In this document: positions 35,075-43,932 of the stretch, piece by piece
How the letters are laid out: each line of letters opens with the position of its first letter
How positions within the stretch are numbered: position 1 is the first letter of the stretch
NCBI RefSeq assembly: GCF_009363755.1
Contig: NZ_CP045417.1
Coordinates: forward strand, 2,604,001-2,668,000
Direction: 5' to 3'
Origin: Halomonas sp. THAF5a
Lineage (GTDB): Bacteria > Pseudomonadota > Gammaproteobacteria > Pseudomonadales > Halomonadaceae
DNA: 64,000 bases
Position numbers and translations under genes: made by a program
The notes under the pieces: model-generated
Databases searched by the model: none
What the model saw: only the letters and a program-made list of their open reading frames with translations
Told to the model about the DNA's origin: nothing

Positions 35075-35100
35075 GACGCCGGCCCCAAGGGGCCGGCGTC
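35075..35100 (+). terminator. hairpin after prc
   Basis: GACGCCGGCCCC and GGGGCCGGCGTC are perfect 12-base arms around AA, followed by the T-containing ttgccttctcc. A likely stop for prc, 40 bases after its end. Confidence 0.7.
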
Positions 35101-35336
35101 TTGCCTTCTCCACCACGCCCCGCCCGGCGACCGCGCTCATGACGGCGGCGGCTCGAGGACGGCGGCGGCTCGAGGACGGCACGTCGGCAGCCCGCAGGCG
35201 CACCCTCGGCACACGAGCCAGGAAGCGCAAAGGCATCACGGCACGGGACGCGGCAGGCCAAGGCACAGCGACAGCGAGAAGATCGGCAGGAAAGTGGGGG
35301 ACGCCCAGGAAACGGCGGCGCAGGACCGGACGACAT
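35101..35336. other. intergenic region without recognisable gene
   Basis: Between the prc terminator and the first tRNA-Asn I see no credible gene. Open frames here are arginine/alanine-rich, lack ribosome sites and run into the tRNA. The only structure is a tandem repeat at 35141-35180. No T-run terminator for the minus-strand tRNA-Asn transcript is visible. Confidence 0.7.
35141..35180. repeat. 17-bp tandem repeat
   Basis: GACGGCGGCGGCTCGAG occurs twice in tandem with a short third start (GACGGC). It lies in the gene-free gap between prc and the tRNA-Asn genes. No function evident. Confidence 0.9.
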
Positions 35337-35412
35337 TGGCTCCCCGAACAGGACTCGAACCTGTGACCCAATGATTAACAGTCATTTGCTCTACCAACTG
35401 AGCTATCGGGGA
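35337..35412 (-). tRNA. tRNA-Asn (GUU), copy 1
   Basis: 76 bases with encoded CCA. Acceptor TCCCCGA, anticodon loop CTGTTAA giving GTT, T-arm GGTTCGAGTCC. Sequence identical to copy 2 and last in transcription order of the three-gene array. Confidence 0.97.
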
Positions 35413-35458
35413 ACGATGCGGGTGTTGCGAAGGGATGCGGCAGGCAGCTAGGAGCGGT

Positions 35459-35534
35459 TGGCTCCCCGAACAGGACTCGAACCTGTGACCCAATGATTAA
35501 CAGTCATTTGCTCTACCAACTGAGCTATCGGGGA
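35459..35534 (-). tRNA. tRNA-Asn (GUU), copy 2
   Basis: 76 bases, identical to copy 1 and separated from it by 46 bases. Middle gene of the tandem array. Confidence 0.97.
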
Positions 35535-35592
35535 ATGACCGCGTGCCGCATGGTGTTCGTCGCAGCGCGTCGCGAGACGCGTCGAGCGAAGT

Positions 35593-35668
35593 TGGCTCCC
35601 CGAGCAGGACTCGAACCTGCGACCCAATGATTAACAGTCATTTGCTCTACCAACTGAGCTATCGGGGA
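35593..35668 (-). tRNA. tRNA-Asn (GUU), copy 3
   Basis: 76 bases, first in transcription order. It differs from the other two at two positions that form one T-stem pair (A-T replaced by G-C), a compensatory change that keeps the stem intact. Confidence 0.97.
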
Positions 35669-35689
35669 ATGACCTCGAACACGGGGCGT

Positions 35690-35717
35690 AGTATACGGAT
35701 CGGGCTCGCCAGGTCAA
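35690..35717 (-). promoter_or_regulatory. promoter of the tRNA-Asn array
   Basis: Minus strand: TTGACC, a 16-base spacer and TATACT, followed by the GC-rich discriminator ACGCCCCG. Placed about 20 bases upstream of copy 3. Same stringent-type layout as the tRNA-Met promoter at 31285. Confidence 0.75.
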
Positions 35718-35763
35718 GTCGCGAATGGCAACTCGCTGCCCCCAGGCCCGTCGACCACCCATG

Positions 35764-35799
35764 AAAAACGCCCGCCTGGCCGAGGCCTGACGGGCGTTT
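35764..35799 (-). terminator. intrinsic terminator after minus-strand tRNA-Met
   Basis: On the minus strand AAACGCCCG and CGGGCGTTT flank a smaller inner hairpin, with a run of five T at the 3' side. It ends the tRNA-Met transcript before the separate tRNA-Asn promoter. Confidence 0.85.
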
Positions 35800-35809
35800 C
35801 TGCATGTCC

Positions 35810-35886
35810 TGGTGGCTACGCCCTGATTCGAACAGGGGACCCCATCATTATGAGTGATGTGCTCTAACCAGCTGAGCTACGTAGCC
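35810..35886 (-). tRNA. tRNA-Met (CAU), elongator type, second copy
   Basis: 77 bases, identical to the plus-strand gene at 31329-31405 but inverted. Encoded CCA, anticodon CAT. Own promoter upstream and own terminator downstream. Confidence 0.93.
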
Positions 35887-35928
35887 TTTTCAACAGGTTG
35901 CCCGGCCGGGGCCGGGCAACGGGGATGA

Positions 35929-35957
35929 ATTATGCACGCGGGCCGGCGTCATGGCAA
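35929..35957 (-). promoter_or_regulatory. candidate promoter of minus-strand tRNA-Met
   Basis: Minus strand: TTGCCA, 17-base spacer, CATAAT. A GC-rich 11-bp inverted repeat (GTTGCCCGGCC and GGCCGGGCAAC, 35897-35920) lies between it and the tRNA; this may also be the end structure of the upstream choX message. Confidence 0.5.
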
Positions 35958-35971
35958 GCCCGCCGAGGCAC

Positions 35972-36937
35972 TCAGCTCTCGATATCGAGCGCTGCCTTCA
36001 CCGCCGGCAGACCCGGCTCACCCTCGCGGGTCGTGACACCCTCGAGCCAGGTCTCGAGCACGTCGGGATTGGCCTGCAGGTAGGCGCGAGCCGCGTCGCG
36101 GGGATCCTCGCCCTCGTCCATGATCTCACCCATCAGCTGGTTCTCCATGGTGAGGGTGAAGGTGAGGTTCTCGAGCAGCGCGCCGACGTTGCCGCACTCC
36201 TCGACAAAGCCGCCCCGGGTGTTGGTATACACCGTGGCACCGCCCAGGTTCGGCCCGAAGTAGTCATCGGCCCCGGAGAGGTAAGCCATGTCATAATTGG
36301 TGTTCATGGGGTGCGGCTCCCAGCCGAGGAACACCATCCAGGTCTCGTCGGGGGTGCGGGCGCTCAGTTCGGCCAGCATGCCGGCCTCGCTGGAGTCGAC
36401 CAGCGACCAGTCGCCGAGGCCGTAGGCGTCGTCGTCGATCATGTCCTGGATCAGCTGGTTGCCGTCGTTGCCGGCCTCGATGCCATGAATGCTGCTGTCG
36501 AACTTCTCGGCGTGCTCGGCGAGGTCGGTCACCGAGGTGACGCCGGCGTCATACACGTACTGCGGCACCGCCAGGGTGTACTTGGCGCCCTCGAGATTGG
36601 CCCCCAGGCGATCGACGCTGCCATCCTCCACGTAGGGATCGCTGATCGAGGCCATGGAGGGCATCCAGTTGCCCAGGAAGACATCGAAGTCGTCGTTCTT
36701 CATGCCAGAATAGGCGATCGGCACCGAGACGGTGTCGATGCGGGTCTCGTAGCCCAGCGCCTCGAGTACCTCGGTGGTCAGCGCGGTCGTCGCCGTGATG
36801 TCGGTCCAGCCGACCTCGGCGAAGCGCACCATCTCGCAGCTCTCGGGCTCGGCGGCCTGCAGGGGGGACACGGCAACGCCGAGGGCGGCGGCGCCGAGAC
36901 CAAGGGCGGCACGACGATTCAGAAGGGTCATGTTCAT
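35972..36937 (-). CDS. choX: choline ABC transporter substrate-binding protein ChoX
   Basis: 321 residues, OpuAC/ProX-type periplasmic binding protein. Signal peptide MNMTLLNRRAALGLGAAALG to PLQAAE, possibly Tat-type (RR). The mature part has the ChoX-like VGWTDITATTALTTEVLEAL, FLGNWMPSM, DAYGLGDWSLVDSSEAGML and VFLGWEPHPMN, with the tryptophan and tyrosine residues that box quaternary amines. The ATG at 36937 has AGAGGAA upstream; open frame beyond it is not signal-like. Divergent from betI, so it probably binds choline. The permease and ATPase genes (choW, choV) are not in the window, which is unusual. Confidence 0.88.
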   Translation of the reverse strand: MNMTLLNRRAALGLGAAALGVAVSPLQAAEPESCEMVRFAEVGWTDITATTALTTEVLEALGYETRIDTVSVPIAYSGMKNDDFDVFLGNWMPSMASISDPYVEDGSVDRLGANLEGAKYTLAVPQYVYDAGVTSVTDLAEHAEKFDSSIHGIEAGNDGNQLIQDMIDDDAYGLGDWSLVDSSEAGMLAELSARTPDETWMVFLGWEPHPMNTNYDMAYLSGADDYFGPNLGGATVYTNTRGGFVEECGNVGALLENLTFTLTMENQLMGEIMDEGEDPRDAARAYLQANPDVLETWLEGVTTREGEPGLPAVKAALDIES

Positions 36938-37015
36938 GGAAGCGTTCCTCTTGTTGGACATCAAGTATAGCCACGGCGACAGCACTACCGGACCAGCGAA
37001 GCACGAACCGAATCT

Positions 37016-37040
37016 TTTATTGATTGAACGTTCAATAAAG
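37016..37040. promoter_or_regulatory. BetI operator
   Basis: The palindrome ATTGAACGTTCAAT (37023-37036) inside an AT-rich block matches the E. coli BetI-type site. It lies in the choX-betI divergent region, about 80 bases from the choX ATG and 90 from betI, so BetI can control both directions in response to choline. Confidence 0.8.
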
Positions 37041-37127
37041 AAATGGCAAGCTACATGGTAACCACGCCACGTGCGTTGGGTGCAAGAACGAGTTGCCACA
37101 TCAATTCACGGGAGAGGAGCCTCAACG

Positions 37128-37733
37128 GTGCCCAAGGTCGGAATGGAACCCATCCGCCGCCAGCAGCTGATCAAGGCGACCATGGCGGCCATCGACGAGG
37201 TAGGCCTGGCCGACGCGACGGTGATGCGTATCGCCCGTCACGCGGGGGTCTCCGCCGGCATCATCAGCCACTACTTCGGCGGCAAGGACGGCCTGCTGGA
37301 GGCCACCATGCGCCAGATCCTCAGCGATCTGGGCGAGGCGGTGGCCGCCCGGCGCCGTGGGCTCGCCACCTCGAGCCCACGGGCCCATCTCGGCGCGATC
37401 ATCGACGGCAACTTCGATGGTAGCCAGATCACCGGGCCGGTGGCCAAGACCTGGCTGGCCTTCTGGGCCAGCAGCATGCATCGGCCGACGCTGGCGCGCC
37501 TGCAGCGCGTCAACGATCGGCGGCTGTACGCCAATCTCTGCCACCAGTTCCGCCGGCTGATGCCCAGGCACGAGGCCCGCGCCTGCGCCCGGGCCCTGGC
37601 CGCGCTGATCGACGGCCTCTGGCTGCGTGGCGCGCTGACGCCCGACGGCCTGAACAGCGACGAGGCCCGTCGCCTGGCGCACGACTACCTCAACCGACTG
37701 CTCGATACCCACGAGACCCTCTCCCCAGCCTGA
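37128..37733 (+). CDS. betI: choline-responsive TetR-family repressor BetI
   Basis: 201 residues. BetI represses the choline-to-betaine genes and is released by choline. The N-terminus PKVGMEPIRRQQLIKAT and the HTH IARHAGVSAGIISHYFGGKD are almost those of E. coli BetI. The start is a GTG at 37128, eight bases after GGAGAGGAG; an upstream frame opening would add 19 atypical residues. First gene of betI-betB-betA. Confidence 0.95.
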   Translation: MPKVGMEPIRRQQLIKATMAAIDEVGLADATVMRIARHAGVSAGIISHYFGGKDGLLEATMRQILSDLGEAVAARRRGLATSSPRAHLGAIIDGNFDGSQITGPVAKTWLAFWASSMHRPTLARLQRVNDRRLYANLCHQFRRLMPRHEARACARALAALIDGLWLRGALTPDGLNSDEARRLAHDYLNRLLDTHETLSPA

Positions 37734-37745
37734 ACGGAGGCCAAC

Positions 37746-39215
<1,470 letters not shown>

Positions 39216-39239
39216 GCCCCGTTTCGAACCTGGCGAGGC

Positions 39240-39368
39240 GATGAGCTGATCCGGCGACAAGCCCCGAGGTGTCGGACCATCACGAGGGCGCTGTGAACCC
39301 TTCCCTGGGCGCTATCGACGCCATCTCTGGCGTAGGACCCTCGCTTCGGCTTATCCCCGGCGCTCATC
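39240..39368 (+). repeat. dispersed inverted-repeat element, copy A
   Basis: About 129 bases bounded by GATGAGC inverted repeats; the arms read GATGAGCTGATCCGG and, inverted, GATGAGCGCCGGGGATAAGC, both ending in CGAGG. The core includes GAGGGCGCTGTGAACCC and the hairpin GACGCCATCTCTGGCGT. Lies between betB and betA. Copies B and C are at 55593-55706 and 43774-43880. Confidence 0.85.
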
Positions 39369-39475
39369 TCGTCGGCACCTTCTCGATCGTCACCCGGGCG
39401 CGGGGACCTCTCCCCGCGCCCCGACCGGCGAGCGTCTCGCCGTCGCGACCCTTTTGACCATTTCAGGGAGGCACC

Positions 39476-41167
39476 ATGTCACCGTCCCGTGAGTTCGACT
39501 ACGTCATCATCGGCGCCGGTTCGGCCGGCAACGTTCTGGCCACCCGCCTGACCGAGGACCCCGACGTCAGCGTGCTGCTGCTCGAGGCCGGCGGCCCCGA
39601 TCATCGCTTCGACTTCCGCACCCAGATGCCGGCGGCCCTGGCCTACCCGCTGCAGGGCAAGCGCTACAACTGGGCCTTCGAGACCGACCCGGAACCCCAC
39701 ATGGACGGCCGGCGGATGGAGTGCGGCCGCGGCAAGGGGCTGGGCGGCTCCTCGCTGATCAACGGCATGTGCTACATCCGCGGCAACGCCCTGGACTACG
39801 ACGGCTGGGCCAAGCAGCCGGGCCTCGAGGACTGGACCTACGCCGACTGCCTGCCCTACTTCCGGAAGGCCGAGACCCGCGACATCGGGCCCAACGCCTA
39901 TCACGGCGGCGACGGCCCGGTCAGCGTCACCACGCCGAAGGAGGGCAACAACCCGCTCTATCACGCCTTCATCGAGGCGGGCCAGCAGGCGGGGTACCCG
40001 GCCACCGAGGACGTCAACGGCTACCAGCAGGAGGGCTTCGGCCCCATGGACCGCTTCGTCACGCCGAACGGTCGCCGCGCCTCCACCGCCCGAGGCTACC
40101 TCGACCAGGCCAAGGGTCGGCCGAACCTGATCATCGAGACCCGGGCCATCACCGACGCGATCACCTTCGAGGGCACGCGCGCCACCGGCGTGCGCTACGC
40201 GCGTCACGGCAAGTCCCAGGAGGTCCGTGCGCGCCGCGAGGTGCTGCTGTGCGCCGGCGCCATTGCCTCCCCGCAGATCCTCCAGCGCTCCGGCGTCGGC
40301 CCCCGGGAGGTGCTCGAGGAATTCGGCATCGAGGCGGTCAAGGTCAACGAGAACGTCGGCGCGCACCTGCAGGATCACCTGGAGATGTACATCCAGTACG
40401 AGTGCACCCAGCCGATCTCGCTCTATCCGGCGCTCAAGTGGTACAACCAGCCGAAGATCGGCGCCGAGTGGATGCTGTTCGGCCGTGGCGTCGGCGCCAG
40501 CAACCAGTTCGAGGCCGCGGGCTTCATCCGCTCGAGCGACGAGGAAGCGTGGCCCAACCTGCAGTACCACTTCCTGCCCATCGCCATCAGCTACAACGGC
40601 AAGAGCGCGGTGCAGGCCCACGGCTTCCAGGCCCACGTGGGCTCCATGCGCTCGGAGAGTCGCGGCCGGGTGCGCCTGACCTCCCGTGACCCCGAGGCCG
40701 CGCCCTCGATCCTGTTCAACTACATGTCCACCGAGAAGGACTGGCAGGAGTTCCGCGATGCCATCCGCCTGACCCGGGAGATCATCGCCCAGCCCGCCTT
40801 CGACGCCTACCGCGGCCAGGAGATCTCCCCGGGGCCGGACGTGCAGTCCGACGCCGAGCTCGATGCCTTCGTGCGGGCCCATGCCGAGACCGCCTACCAC
40901 CCCTGCGGCAGCTGCCGCATGGGCGAGGGCGAGGATGCCGTGGTCGACGGCGCCGGCCGGGTCCATGGCCTGGAAGGCCTGCGGGTGGTCGACGCCTCGC
41001 TGTTCCCGGTGATCCCCACCGGCAACCTCAACGCGCCGACGATCATGCTGGCCGAGAAGATGGCGGACAAGATCCGCGGCCGCGAGCCACTGCCGAGAAG
41101 CGACGCTCCCTACTACGTGGCGGGTGACGCCCCCGCCCAGCGGGAGCCGCAGCGCCGCCTGGCCTGA
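39476..41167 (+). CDS. betA: choline dehydrogenase
   Basis: 563 residues, matching BetA (556 in E. coli). A membrane-associated FAD enzyme of the GMC oxidoreductase family that oxidises choline to betaine aldehyde. FAD motif [20 protein letters not shown] at the start, GMC blocks [20 protein letters not shown] and [13 protein letters not shown], catalytic His in [13 protein letters not shown] and [16 protein letters not shown]. The ATG follows CAGGGAGG. The promoter may be that of betI, with the repeat element in the intervening mRNA. Confidence 0.97.
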   Translation: MSPSREFDYVIIGAGSAGNVLATRLTEDPDVSVLLLEAGGPDHRFDFRTQMPAALAYPLQGKRYNWAFETDPEPHMDGRRMECGRGKGLGGSSLINGMCYIRGNALDYDGWAKQPGLEDWTYADCLPYFRKAETRDIGPNAYHGGDGPVSVTTPKEGNNPLYHAFIEAGQQAGYPATEDVNGYQQEGFGPMDRFVTPNGRRASTARGYLDQAKGRPNLIIETRAITDAITFEGTRATGVRYARHGKSQEVRARREVLLCAGAIASPQILQRSGVGPREVLEEFGIEAVKVNENVGAHLQDHLEMYIQYECTQPISLYPALKWYNQPKIGAEWMLFGRGVGASNQFEAAGFIRSSDEEAWPNLQYHFLPIAISYNGKSAVQAHGFQAHVGSMRSESRGRVRLTSRDPEAAPSILFNYMSTEKDWQEFRDAIRLTREIIAQPAFDAYRGQEISPGPDVQSDAELDAFVRAHAETAYHPCGSCRMGEGEDAVVDGAGRVHGLEGLRVVDASLFPVIPTGNLNAPTIMLAEKMADKIRGREPLPRSDAPYYVAGDAPAQREPQRRLA

Positions 41168-41186
41168 TCGCGCCTCCGGCAGCACC

Positions 41187-41216
41187 AGGACGCCCCGCCT
41201 TCGAGCGGGGCGTCCT
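41187..41216 (+). terminator. hairpin after betA
   Basis: AGGACGCCCCGC and GCGGGGCGTCCT form a 12-bp stem around a 6-base loop, 20 bases past the betA stop. T-poor tail (gcgttgg), yet the stem is strong. Confidence 0.65.
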
Positions 41217-41234
41217 GCGTTGGACGATAGGGTA

Positions 41235-41264
41235 TTGGCTGCGAGGCCTCCGATGCGCTAGGCT
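41235..41264 (+). promoter_or_regulatory. candidate fadE promoter
   Basis: TTGGCT, an 18-base spacer and TAGGCT, about 40 bases before the fadE ATG. The predicted start site falls at the left edge of the PsrA-like operator. Confidence 0.45.
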
Positions 41265-41270
41265 GAGGAC

Positions 41271-41290
41271 ATTCAAACAAGTGTTCGAAT
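41271..41290. promoter_or_regulatory. PsrA-like fatty-acid-responsive operator
   Basis: ATTCAAACAAGTGTTCGAAT is an imperfect palindrome with one mismatched pair. The PsrA consensus is (G/C)AAAC-N2-4-GTTT(G/C); here CAAAC-N4-GTTCG fits with one change. It overlaps the predicted fadE start site, suitable for repression relieved by long-chain fatty acids or acyl-CoA. Confidence 0.65.
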
Positions 41291-41305
41291 CCCTCGGAGC
41301 CCACC

Positions 41306-43753
41306 ATGCTGACCCTGATCCTGCTCGCGCTGGCCGTCACCGGCCTGCTCATCGTGATGCGCCGGGAGGCCGGCGCCCTGCCCGCCCTGGCCGTGACCGC
41401 GGGGCTCGGCCTCGTCGGCCTGGTGGCCGGGGCGTCGCTTGCCGGCGTGCTGCTGCTGATCGCCGCCGCGGCCATCGCCGCCTGCGGCCTGCCCGCCCTG
41501 CGCACCCGCTGGCTGACGCCTCGCCTCTTCGCGATGTTCAAGAAGGTCGCCCCCAGGGTCTCGGAGACCGAGCGCACCGCACTCGAGGCCGGCAGCGTGG
41601 CCTGGGACGGCGAGCTCTTCACCGGCCGCCCGAACTGGCAGGCGCTGCTCGACTATCGCGACGAGGGGCTCACGGACGAGGAGCGCGCCTTCCTCGATCA
41701 CCAGTGCGGCGTGGCCGCCGGCATGTGCAACGCCTGGGAGATCGCCCGGGAGCGCGCCGACCTGCCTCAGGAGCTCTGGGACTACCTCAAGCAGGAAGGC
41801 TTCTTCGGCATGATCATCCCCAAGGCCTACGGTGGCCTCGGCTTCTCGGCCAAGGCGCAGTCCCTGGTGCTGCAGAAGCTCTCGATCAGCGAGACCCTGA
41901 TGGTCACTGTGGGCGTGCCCAACTCCCTGGGCCCGGGCGAGCTGCTGCTCAAGTACGGCACCGAGCAGCAGAAGGACCACTACCTGCCGCGCCTCGCCGA
42001 CGGCCGCGAGATCCCCTGCTTCGGCCTCACCGGCCCGCGGGCCGGCTCTGATGCCACGGCCATCCCCGACACCGGGGTGGTGTGCAAGCGGGTCATCGAT
42101 GGCGAGGAGATCCTCGGCCTCCGGCTGAACTTCGAGAAGCGCTGGATCACCCTGGCGCCCATCGCCAGCGTCGTGGGCCTGGCCTTCCGGCTCTTCGATC
42201 CCGACCACCTGCTGGGCGACGAGGCCGACCGCGGCATCACCCTGGCGCTGATCCCCCGGAACACGGACGGCATGGAGATCGGCCGTCGCCACCACCCCAT
42301 CGGCAGCCCCTTCCTGAACGGCCCGATCAAGGGCCATGACGTCTTCGTGCCACTCGATACCATCATCGGCGGGCCGGAGATGATCGGCCAGGGTTGGCGG
42401 ATGCTGGTCGAGTGCCTCTCCATCGGGCGCTGCATCACCCTCCCCTCCGGCGCCACGGGCACCGCCCGCTACGCCCTGGGCTGGAGCGGCGGCTTCGCGC
42501 GGATCCGCCGCCAGTTCAACGTGCCGGTGGCCGAGATGGAGGGCGTCCAGGAGCCCCTGGCCCGCATGGCCGCGCTGGCCTACGTCTCCCGGGCCGCGGT
42601 CTACCAGACCGCCAACACCATCGACCACGGCGAGAAGCCGGCGGTGCCCTCGGCGATCCTCAAGAGCCAGCTCACCGAGTTCCAGCGGGTGATCCTCGGC
42701 GACGCCATGGACATCCACGGCGGAAAGGCGGTGACCCTGGGGCCGCGCAACTACCTCGGCATCGGCTACAGCGCCAACCCGGTGGCGATCACCGTCGAGG
42801 GCGCCAACATCATGACCCGCAACCTGATGATCTTCGGCCAGGGCGCCATCCGCTGCCACCCCTACGTGCTCGAGGAGCTGGCCGCCAAGGACGCCGACGA
42901 CCTCAAGGCCTTCGATGCGGCCTTCTTCGGCCATGCCGGGCTGATCTTCGGCAACGCCGCCCGCGCCCTCACCCAGGGCCTGGGGCTCGGCAAGGCCACG
43001 GTGCCCTTCGACGAGATCGCCGCCCCCTACGCCCGGGACATCGCACGGCTGTCTGCCGGCTTCGGGCTCTGCGCCGATGCCGCCATGGCGAGCCTGGGCT
43101 CCCAGCTCAAGCAGCGCGAGATGCTCTCGGCCCGCCTCGGCGACGTGCTCTCCAACCTCTACCTCGCCTCGATGACCCTCAAGCAGTGGCACGAGGGCCA
43201 CCGGGTCGAGGGCGAGGCGGCCCTTCTGCACTACGGTTGCCGCTTCCTGCTGGGCCGCGCCGAGCAGGCCCTGGACGAGCTCTTCGACAACCTGCCGAGC
43301 CGCGCCCTGGGCCGCGCGCTGCGCGTCATCGTGATGCCCACGGGCCGGCGCTGGAAGCGCCCCGAGGACGCGCTGACCCGAGAGATCGCCCAGGCCGTCT
43401 CCCGGGACTCCGCCCTGCGCCACTTCCTGCTCGACGCCACCTGGCAGCAGAACGACGGCAGCCGGGACAACCCGCTGGCCCGCTACAACGCCCTGCTGGC
43501 GAGCCAGGAGCGCGCCGAGGCGCTCTATCGCAAGGTCAACAAGGCCTACGCCAAGGGGGAGCTGCCGGCCGAGGCCCTGCATCCGGAAGCACGGGTCGAG
43601 GCGGCCCTGGCGGCGGGGCTGATCGGCGAGGAGGACGCCACCTTCATGCAGGAGCGCGAGGCCGCGGTGCTGGAGCTGCTCACCGTGGACGACTTCGCCT
43701 ACGACGCCTTCGTCACCGACAAGACCAAGGTGCTGCGCCACCAGCCGGCCTGA
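41306..43753 (+). CDS. fadE: acyl-CoA dehydrogenase FadE
   Basis: 815 residues, almost the length of E. coli FadE (814). It introduces the trans-2 double bond in acyl-CoA, the first step of beta-oxidation. Two N-terminal membrane segments (about 1-16 and 27-58) are followed by the acyl-CoA dehydrogenase core: FGMIIPKAYGGLGFSAKAQS, GLTGPRAGSDATAIPDTG, and DIHGGKAVTLGPRNYLG, then a C-terminal DUF1974 region. The single gene stands alone with its own promoter and a PsrA-like operator. Confidence 0.96.
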   Translation: MLTLILLALAVTGLLIVMRREAGALPALAVTAGLGLVGLVAGASLAGVLLLIAAAAIAACGLPALRTRWLTPRLFAMFKKVAPRVSETERTALEAGSVAWDGELFTGRPNWQALLDYRDEGLTDEERAFLDHQCGVAAGMCNAWEIARERADLPQELWDYLKQEGFFGMIIPKAYGGLGFSAKAQSLVLQKLSISETLMVTVGVPNSLGPGELLLKYGTEQQKDHYLPRLADGREIPCFGLTGPRAGSDATAIPDTGVVCKRVIDGEEILGLRLNFEKRWITLAPIASVVGLAFRLFDPDHLLGDEADRGITLALIPRNTDGMEIGRRHHPIGSPFLNGPIKGHDVFVPLDTIIGGPEMIGQGWRMLVECLSIGRCITLPSGATGTARYALGWSGGFARIRRQFNVPVAEMEGVQEPLARMAALAYVSRAAVYQTANTIDHGEKPAVPSAILKSQLTEFQRVILGDAMDIHGGKAVTLGPRNYLGIGYSANPVAITVEGANIMTRNLMIFGQGAIRCHPYVLEELAAKDADDLKAFDAAFFGHAGLIFGNAARALTQGLGLGKATVPFDEIAAPYARDIARLSAGFGLCADAAMASLGSQLKQREMLSARLGDVLSNLYLASMTLKQWHEGHRVEGEAALLHYGCRFLLGRAEQALDELFDNLPSRALGRALRVIVMPTGRRWKRPEDALTREIAQAVSRDSALRHFLLDATWQQNDGSRDNPLARYNALLASQERAEALYRKVNKAYAKGELPAEALHPEARVEAALAAGLIGEEDATFMQEREAAVLELLTVDDFAYDAFVTDKTKVLRHQPA

Positions 43754-43773
43754 GCCGCTCCTACCAAAGACAG

Positions 43774-43880
43774 GCGAGCACCGGGATACGCCATAGAGGG
43801 GGTCCGATGCCAGGGATGGCATCGGTAGCGTACAGGGAAGTATTCACAGCGCCCCCTCGAAGACGTAACTCGGTGCGCGT
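43774..43880 (-). repeat. dispersed inverted-repeat element, copy C
   Basis: Read on the minus strand it carries GAGGGGGCGCTGTGAATA, TACGCTACCGATGCCATC and the hairpin GATGCCATCCCTGGCATC, parallel to copies A and B. The arms (GCACCGAGTTACG and, inverted, GCACCGGGATACG) are complementary but have diverged from the GATGAGC ends. It fills most of the gap between the convergent fadE and SLC13-type genes. Confidence 0.7.
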
Positions 43881-43932
43881 GTGGCCACAGACCGGCTGGA
43901 TCCCGTGCAGAAGGATGCGTTCTCGCTCAGGA

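Noticed and set aside
35046..35366. Possible small basic protein after prc
   Set aside because: No ribosome site, Arg/Ala-rich by composition, and the frame runs into tRNA-Asn.
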